This document shows positions 21,101-23,151 of a stretch of 23,151 nt of DNA, one piece after another. The first letter of the stretch is position 1, and every line of letters begins with the position of its first letter. The stretch comes from Reticulitermes lucifugus (taxonomy: Eukaryota; Arthropoda; Insecta; Blattodea; Rhinotermitidae). The translations under genes and the position numbers were made by a program. The stretch covers positions 22,587-45,737 of the forward strand of contig JAKCWW010002324.1 of assembly GCA_026260175.1 (NCBI GenBank), given 5' to 3'. Under the pieces are notes generated by a model. The model saw nothing but the letters and a program-made list of their open reading frames with translations, made no database searches and was not told where the DNA came from.

Positions 21101-22148
21101 CATCCCACAAGGAAGAAACAGTTTTTCTCTTTCCCCTAGTCCAAACCATCCTTCACAGGTTAATGCTAAGATAATGTACATTATACATATACATTACATA
21201 TACCTTGCACAATGGAATAGAAAATGTTTTGTTAACCTTCTTCATACAAAAATTAGGAATATTAACCCCAGACATAGCAGCCAGACTTTAACTTGAGGGA
21301 TTTAAATAGTACTAAAGAAATGTATATATTGTTGCAATCATTTGTTAAATATTCTAGTAAATGTGTTTGAAAAAAATTCCTTGTAAAATTCTGTAGTATT
21401 AATGAAAATAAAAATATCAGTTCCTATTTCAACTACAACTGCACTAAACTGTGGTACAAGTTGTGACCACCAGAAATCTATTACACTAAATGGGTTTTTT
21501 TTTATTAAATGAAAATTCATTATACACAGAAACAGAAAATACTGCTCACACTGGGCTCCTGCTACGTCAGTAAAAATATCCACTAAATGCATGAACAATG
21601 AAGTTGGATCTCACTCTATTTATATGGTGATGCTTTAAAATTCATCCATACTGTAATAAAGCATCATTCCATACACATAATTGTATTCTTAATGTATACC
21701 AAAGCGCGTTCTACATAAAAGTAACATGCACCCTTCAAATACAAACTGAAATTGCATCTATTCTTTGATAATGAGGTGTGAGGACTGGGAGGCTTCTTAC
21801 ACAGAAGTCTTTCTGGTACCTAAAAAAGACAGGATTTGGAAGTCCAATTTATTTCTGCTTCAGTTTGTTAAAGTCACACTTCCATTCACCTTTTAGAACA
21901 AAACACCAACAAAGAAGAGCATACTGACATGACACACACACAAACACACACCAAGAAGATTATTTTCAAGTTAAGTTTTACATACATGATTGTTATGTGC
22001 AACTACAATATGTTGCACTGGGCGTGATGGATCACTGAAATGCATTTTATCACATTTTGGGGCTGGAATTCGGCAAGTACCGTATATCCTTTTGTACTGA
22101 GTCATGTCCAATGGTTCCTTACCCATTCGGTCAATTGGTATTTTATCA
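8889..22148 (-). CDS. CRAT: Carnitine O-acetyltransferase, 3'-terminal nine exons (partial gene)
   Basis: CRAT reversibly transfers acetyl and other short acyl groups between CoA and carnitine, in mitochondria and peroxisomes. Exons in transcript order: 22148-21986, 20208-20037, 18391-18213, 17405-17305, 14077-13952, 13399-13277, 12944-12746, 11151-11014, 9110-8889. Every internal junction has GT/AG ends and keeps frame, giving 473 residues (P1-P473) that co-align in order with the animal CRAT C-terminal three quarters. Key residues: catalytic His P186 (17361-17363) in VEHSPAE; GRTDTIRS with the TDT typical of carnitine rather than choline enzymes; DRHLL with the carnitine-binding Arg; VMCYGP with the Met that limits the acyl pocket to short chains; and the terminal -AKL peroxisomal signal. 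Choline acetyltransferase and the medium- or long-chain enzymes are disfavoured by these residues. The first ~150 residues, start and promoter are outside the window. Confidence 0.95.
9111..11013 (-). other. CRAT last intron (phase 0)
   Basis: Donor CAG|GTAAAG, acceptor TTTCAG|GTT. It contains a LINE tail with a 45-bp tandem array at 9185-9440; I identified nothing else. Open frames at 10246-10491 and 10426-10650 overlap on opposite strands and look random. Confidence 0.85.
9185..9440 (+). repeat. LINE tail with a 45-bp x 4 tandem array inside it
   Basis: Four consecutive 45-bp units lie at 9231-9275, 9276-9320, 9321-9365 and 9366-9410, about 80-90% identical. Read from the TGG in each unit, one frame gives W-Q-A-V-V-N-x-V-M-N-P-P-W-K-Q. 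This matches the KWxALVNxVMNL segment that ends LINE ORFs elsewhere in this window. The left flank (about 9188-9225) resembles the preceding LINE codons (GGTGTG...TTCATCTG...ACAGG). The right flank (AAGTTCTTGGCTAAGTGA) resembles the LINE end AATTTCTTGACTAGCTGA. A second frame is open across the array (9232-9426, Cys-Cys-Gln repeats), but the units being multiples of three explains it. Confidence 0.85.
11014..11151 (-). CDS. CRAT: CRAT exon (P355-P400)
   Basis: Encodes AALGQGIDRHLLGLKLAAVE and continues to THFKITSSQ. The Arg of DRHLL (11125-11127) corresponds to the residue that binds the carnitine carboxylate and is Asn in choline acetyltransferases. The usual Ser-Thr-Ser motif before Gln reads Thr-Ser-Ser here. 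Length is 138 nt, phase 0 on both sides (acceptor TTTTAG|GCT, donor CAG|GTAAAG). Confidence 0.95.
11270..11590 (-). pseudogene. LINE relic, C-terminal tail on the minus strand
   Basis: The minus-strand frame reads GRKLEGKRPLGRLGQRWQ, then NEIGCEGVNWLYLAQD. This is the E-G-K-R-P-L-G-R-P-x-x-R-W ... G-x-D-W-x-x-L-A-Q-D segment typical of the post-reverse-transcriptase tail of arthropod LINE ORFs. After LAQD the similarity continues in another frame (VNMVLDPG, matching VNxVMNLRV), so there is a frameshift. It is the same family as the 5035-5232 relic, in the opposite orientation. Confidence 0.8.
11890..12022 (+). repeat. LINE tail / 3' end copy
   Basis: Nucleotide similarity to 19195-19320 extends through the coding end (GTGAACCTTC, GGGAATTTCTT) and the post-stop segment (TTCT...CTCTGCT...TGGAGTTA). 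It is too diverged to read in the coding frame, so the sequence is recognised as a repeat rather than as protein. Confidence 0.65.
12025..12051. other. Assembly gap of 11 N between a G run and an A run
   Basis: Nine G (12025-12033), eleven N (12034-12044), then a run of A. The gap sits directly after a LINE 3' end, where a homopolymer or simple-repeat tail probably broke the assembly. Confidence 0.95.
12746..12944 (-). CDS. CRAT: CRAT exon (P288-P354)
   Basis: Follows a GTTCCGCAG acceptor and completes a split Arg codon: RLHNEPAAHYESAGTRLFYL, then GRTDTIRS. The TDT triplet (12872-12880) marks carnitine rather than choline specificity, since choline acetyltransferases have VDN at these positions. 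The exon ends HKDYATQ before CAG|GTAAAA. It is 199 nt, phase 2 in and phase 0 out. Confidence 0.95.
12945..13276 (-). other. CRAT intron (phase 2), 332 bp
   Basis: Donor AG|GTGATT, acceptor CCGCAG. No feature seen inside; the plus-strand open frame at 12960-13247 has no recognisable domain. Confidence 0.85.
13277..13399 (-). CDS. CRAT: CRAT exon (P247-P287)
   Basis: Encodes LVNDTDFLSCTYAGYGKNV, then KEFKVSPDSYIQVALQLAYY. The two Lys of YGKNVIK align with the lysines that contact the CoA phosphates in CRAT. S-P-D-x-x-I-Q-x-A-L-Q-L-A-Y-Y is a family signature. It is 123 nt, phase 2 on both sides. Confidence 0.95.
13400..13951 (-). other. CRAT intron (phase 2), 552 bp
   Basis: Donor AA|GTGAGT, acceptor TTTTCAG|GTT. 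It contains a truncated SINE (about 13736-13856) and, next to it, CAGTAAAGCCCC at about 13635 preceded by TA, which resembles a Tigger-type terminus. Confidence 0.85.
13736..13856 (-). mobile_element. Truncated SINE, tail part only
   Basis: Matches the tail half of the tRNA-derived SINE at 20500-20797: CCATGAAGGCA, TTAACC...GCACTAG, then a CCCCAGG and AGTACC block. It has the same orientation. The tRNA-like head is absent, as expected of a 5'-truncated retrocopy. Confidence 0.7.
13952..14077 (-). CDS. CRAT: CRAT exon (P205-P246)
   Basis: Starts after TTTTCCAG and completes a split Leu codon: EKIPKSKSREDSVAFPEPEK, then LELNLSPNIKNAIKVAERNLD. The opening is the variable linker after the catalytic-His segment. 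P-x-P-x-K-L-x-x-N-x-S/T-P-x-I-K is conserved in carnitine acyltransferases. It is 126 nt, phase 2 on both sides. Confidence 0.92.
15590..15935 (-). pseudogene. hAT-type transposase relic, C-terminal (dimerisation) region
   Basis: The minus-strand frame reads FFSVKENVGKLELEVINLQ. After a frame change the distal part reads GESGFSTVKMLKSKYRS, then a stop, then LSDKH (about 15600-15670). The E-L-x-x-E-x-I-x-L-Q ... F-S-T-x-K-x-x-K-S-K-Y-R-S-x-L-S-D-x-H pattern is the C-terminal end of the hAT transposases related to vertebrate GTF2IRD2/ZBED-like proteins. Stops and a frameshift show it is dead. Coding traces may extend to about 16120, but I cannot support that. Confidence 0.65.
16722..16856. repeat. 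Short inverted repeat
   Basis: GAGGATTCCGGTCTTCTGG at about 16722 is the approximate reverse complement of CCAGAAGATTAGAATCCTC at about 16829. The arms are about 23 bp with roughly 85 bp between them, and could be the ends of a small non-autonomous element. Confidence 0.6.
16960..17010 (+). repeat. hAT-like terminal inverted repeat, one end only
   Basis: TGTGTTTCTCAAACCTTTTA followed by CGTGGTGTATCAA resembles hAT termini of the CAGTGTTTCTCAAAC type. I found no matching opposite end within the next kilobase, so only one border is supported. Confidence 0.4.
17305..17405 (-). CDS. CRAT: CRAT exon with the catalytic histidine (P172-P204)
   Basis: Encodes IVVGRDGEVGITVEHSPAEA, then VPVAMLMNYCLDF. 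The His codon is 17361-17363; in E-H-x-x-A-E this His is the general base that deprotonates carnitine or CoA. Flanked by GTTCTAG and CCT|GTAAGT. It is 101 nt, phase 0 in and phase 2 out. Confidence 0.97.
17406..18212 (-). other. CRAT intron (phase 0), 807 bp
   Basis: Donor GAG|GTAAGA, acceptor TTCTAG|ATT. No repeats or genes recognised. Plus-strand frames at 17603-17833 and 17876-18181 look like chance. Confidence 0.85.
18213..18391 (-). CDS. CRAT: CRAT exon (P112-P171)
   Basis: Completes a split Asp codon and reads DELNRKSVEAIQASLFLLCL, then GGGSKGSSGNRWFDKAIE. H-G-G-G-S...N-R-W-F-D-K is a defining block of the family, lying just before the catalytic His. It is 179 nt, phase 1 in and phase 0 out (acceptor GGTTTTAG, donor GAG|GTAAGA). 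Confidence 0.96.
18943..19760. mobile_element. 818-bp insertion bounded by inverted repeats
   Basis: The outer 36 bp (18943-18978 and 19725-19760) are reverse complements with one mismatch, including GTTGTGTATGACTGTATACT. Weaker inverted similarity continues inward to about 19030 on the left and 19685 on the right. The left arm, read on the minus strand, begins GGGCCTGATGATGGCT and carries GCTGAAAC, so it is another copy of the module in the 817-970 palindrome. The interior (about 650 bp) has no transposase and includes a LINE tail at 19195-19320. No clear target-site duplication was seen. Class unknown; a non-autonomous DNA element or a Penelope-like arrangement is possible. Confidence 0.65.
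19195..19320 (+). pseudogene. LINE tail / 3' end copy
   Basis: GACAGGTGGCGGCTCTTGTG encodes an R-W-R-L-L segment, followed one base out of frame by NVVMNLRV-like codons and AATTTCTTGACTAGCTGA. The post-stop block (CTGCTAGCTTCTC, GGACTCTGCTCCATGGAGTT) matches 11890-12022. This is the best-preserved 3' end of this LINE in the window, lying inside the inverted-repeat-bounded insertion. Confidence 0.75.
20037..20208 (-). CDS. CRAT: CRAT exon (P55-P111)
   Basis: Reads FFKIHVYDNRGEIISSGKLL, then VGILTSEHRDTWAEVYSELV. V-G-I-L-T-S-x-H-R-x-x-W-A is strongly conserved in CRAT. It joins ...HNNH to FFKIHV, matching the family's H-N-Y-Q-F-F-E-L-D-V. It is 172 nt, phase 0 in and phase 1 out. Confidence 0.96.
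20209..21985 (-). other. CRAT intron (phase 0), 1777 bp
   Basis: Donor CAT|GTATGT, acceptor TTTGCAG|TTT. It holds a full-length-looking SINE (20500-20797) and a short CA-rich run (about 21935-21953). The remainder shows nothing recognisable. Confidence 0.85.
20500..20797 (-). mobile_element. tRNA-derived SINE, minus strand
   Basis: Read on the minus strand, the head contains TAGTTCGGTCAGTATAGTG (20765-20783), close to a tRNA A box (TAGCTCAGTNGGTAGAG), and GGTGCTTTGATTCC (20721-20734), an imperfect B box (GGTTCGATTCC). About 220 bp of tRNA-unrelated body follows, running to CCATGAAGGCA near 20517. The tail half recurs at 13736-13856, which confirms a dispersed family. It does not fold as an intact tRNA. 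Confidence 0.75.
21986..22148 (-). CDS. CRAT: CRAT exon, most 5' exon in the window (P1-P54)
   Basis: Starts with the last base of a split codon after TTCTGCAG and reads DKIPIDRMGKEPLDMTQYKR, then GTCRIPAPKCDKMHFSD and HIVVAHNNH. G-K-P-L-x-M-x-Q-Y and C-R-I-P-x-P-K-x-D are conserved CRAT blocks, about residue 160 of the ~620-residue family proteins. Upstream exons must lie further right; none is recognisable between 22149 and 23151. Confidence 0.95.
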
Positions 22149-22602
22149 CTGCAGAACAACATACAATACATTTGTGTTAAAAACATAATTTAAAATACTG
22201 CAATGTCAGAAAATATTAAAATAAATAAAACATTTTACACGCCTATGTTAACATATGAGGCACGCATGTGGACATGCATTAAGAACAATGTGAGTTAGTG
22301 GAACAAAGTGGAGATGATATTTCTAGATTACTAAGAAATGAACATGCAGCAATACAATCCAAAGCCAGGCCACTCTGCTAAATGTACACTGAAACACTGC
22401 AAGACAAACTCATAACTACAAAAGAAGAATGTGATATGGACATATGAAACATGCACAGTGGCAAAGGTTAGACTGTGTAAAACCTTTGAAGATATTGCTG
22501 TTATTTTAAGTACTTTCAATTGGAAATCAGGAAAAAAGAAAACATTCTTTTCAGTTATAATTTCCTACTTCCTCCACTGTATGCAATGCCATATGTGTCA
22601 CA
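22149..22602 (-). other. Probable CRAT intron sequence, 3' part
   Basis: Lies directly upstream of the exon acceptor. The overlapping open frames at 22331-22519 and 22431-22619 on opposite strands have no recognisable domain. Confidence 0.6.
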
Positions 22603-22714
22603 TGTCTACAGTGGAGTAACCTGGCTGAGCTACTGATACTGGTCCATTCACATAACATGGCGGTGACAGCCCGACCAGTGCTCATAGCTCAGCTGGGTTA
22701 CTCTACTGTAGACA
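22603..22714. repeat. 112-bp hairpin-forming inverted repeat
   Basis: The left arm 22603-22644 (TGTCTACAGTGGAGTAACCT...) and right arm 22673-22714 (...GGGTTACTCTACTGTAGACA) are near-perfect reverse complements over about 42 bp, with a loop of about 28 nt. It could be a miniature inverted-repeat element. The string ATAGCTCAGCTGGG resembles a tRNA A box but is explained by the palindrome. Confidence 0.85.
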
Positions 22715-22748
22715 CCAAAAAAGCCACAACATACATAGAATGAATATA

Positions 22749-23151
22749 CAGTAAAACTTCTATGCATCGTTTTTCAGGGGGATGGAAAACAAAAACGATA
22801 CATACGGGAAAACGATAGTACCAGGAAAACATTAAAAATTATAGATAAGAACAATTTAATGATTCTTATTATTTCTTGCTGAAAAAATCTTTCATTGACG
22901 TTTGTTTTGTGCAAACTTTACTCCTCAATTCAAAGTATGATTTTTCAAGGCCTAGAACACTTTCACCATCACTGTCACTCGTGCTGTGCGCATAAAAGAT
23001 TTTACTTTCATCAGCGCTTCATGCGTCTCGGCAAAGTTCAGCACAACTTCGGGTTTGCCATCTTCTTTTCTCCTCCTTCCCGCACCAAACTCCCGGACGC
23101 CACGAGGCTCACGCACAGCTCCTGCACTGTTTCTACACCACAGGTTGCCAC
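22749..23151 (-). mobile_element. 3' end of a Tigger/pogo-type transposon with transposase C-terminus
   Basis: The plus strand starts CAGTAAAACTTCTATGCATC at 22749, directly after TA, as a Tc1/mariner-superfamily terminus should. On the minus strand an open frame enters from the right edge (VVLNFAETHEALMKVKSF). It then continues in another frame to KQTSMKDFFSKK and a stop at 22869-22871. Endings of the K-Q-T-x-x-x-D-F-F type are typical of Tigger-family transposases. The frame change falls in a T-run region near 22993-22999, consistent with one missing base. It is a different subfamily from the elements at 1-344 and 1240-2080. The rest lies off the right edge. Confidence 0.8.

Noticed and set aside
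8889..22148. Choline acetyltransferase, or medium/long-chain carnitine acyltransferase, as the identity of the gene
   Set aside because: TDT and DRH (not VDN and DNH) favour carnitine over choline. The Met before C-Y-G-P favours short chains. The -AKL ending also fits CRAT.
22683..22699. tRNA gene suggested by ATAGCTCAGCTGGG
   Set aside because: It is part of the right arm of the 22603-22714 palindrome. No T-loop or acceptor stem is found.
22149..23151. Additional CRAT exons upstream
   Set aside because: No minus-strand segment resembling the CRAT N-terminal half was found. The coding-like part at the right edge is transposase.

Overview
This is animal, almost certainly insect, genomic DNA. 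It is AT-rich, has kilobase-sized GT-AG introns and no operon structure, and is littered with degraded Tigger/pogo, hAT, mariner-like, LINE and tRNA-SINE remnants. The repeat mix would suit a hemimetabolous insect such as a cockroach or termite, but that placement is inference and weak.

One real protein-coding gene is visible. The minus strand carries nine exons (8889-22148) of carnitine O-acetyltransferase (CRAT). All eight internal junctions have GT/AG ends and compatible phases, and together they encode about 473 residues running to the stop codon. This is the C-terminal three quarters of the enzyme. The catalytic His, the carnitine-selecting TDT triplet and Arg, the short-chain-selecting Met and a C-terminal peroxisomal signal (-AKL) are all present. 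The N-terminal ~150 residues, start codon and promoter lie to the right of the window.

Layout from left to right. 1-344: end of an internally deleted Tigger/pogo transposon. 345-8888: downstream flank and/or 3' UTR of CRAT, holding a large palindrome (817-970), a decayed Tigger transposase (about 1240-2080), a 164-bp tandem duplication, a solo repeat module (4090-4172), a LINE tail (about 5035-5232) and a mariner/Tc1-like relic (about 6500-6745). 8889-22148: CRAT exons and introns. The introns contain a 45-bp minisatellite grown inside a LINE tail, further LINE tails on both strands, an assembly gap, two SINE copies, a hAT relic and an 818-bp inverted-repeat-bounded insertion. 22149-23151: probable further CRAT intron with a hairpin repeat and the 3' end of another Tigger-like transposon.

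I found no complete unknown system. The observations most worth following are: (i) a dispersed ~80-bp module with a hammerhead-ribozyme-like core, which twice occurs as an inverted pair with tails outward; (ii) a coding-length (45-bp) tandem array expanded from the C-terminal codons of a LINE; and (iii) an internally deleted Tigger element with a ladder of subterminal repeats.
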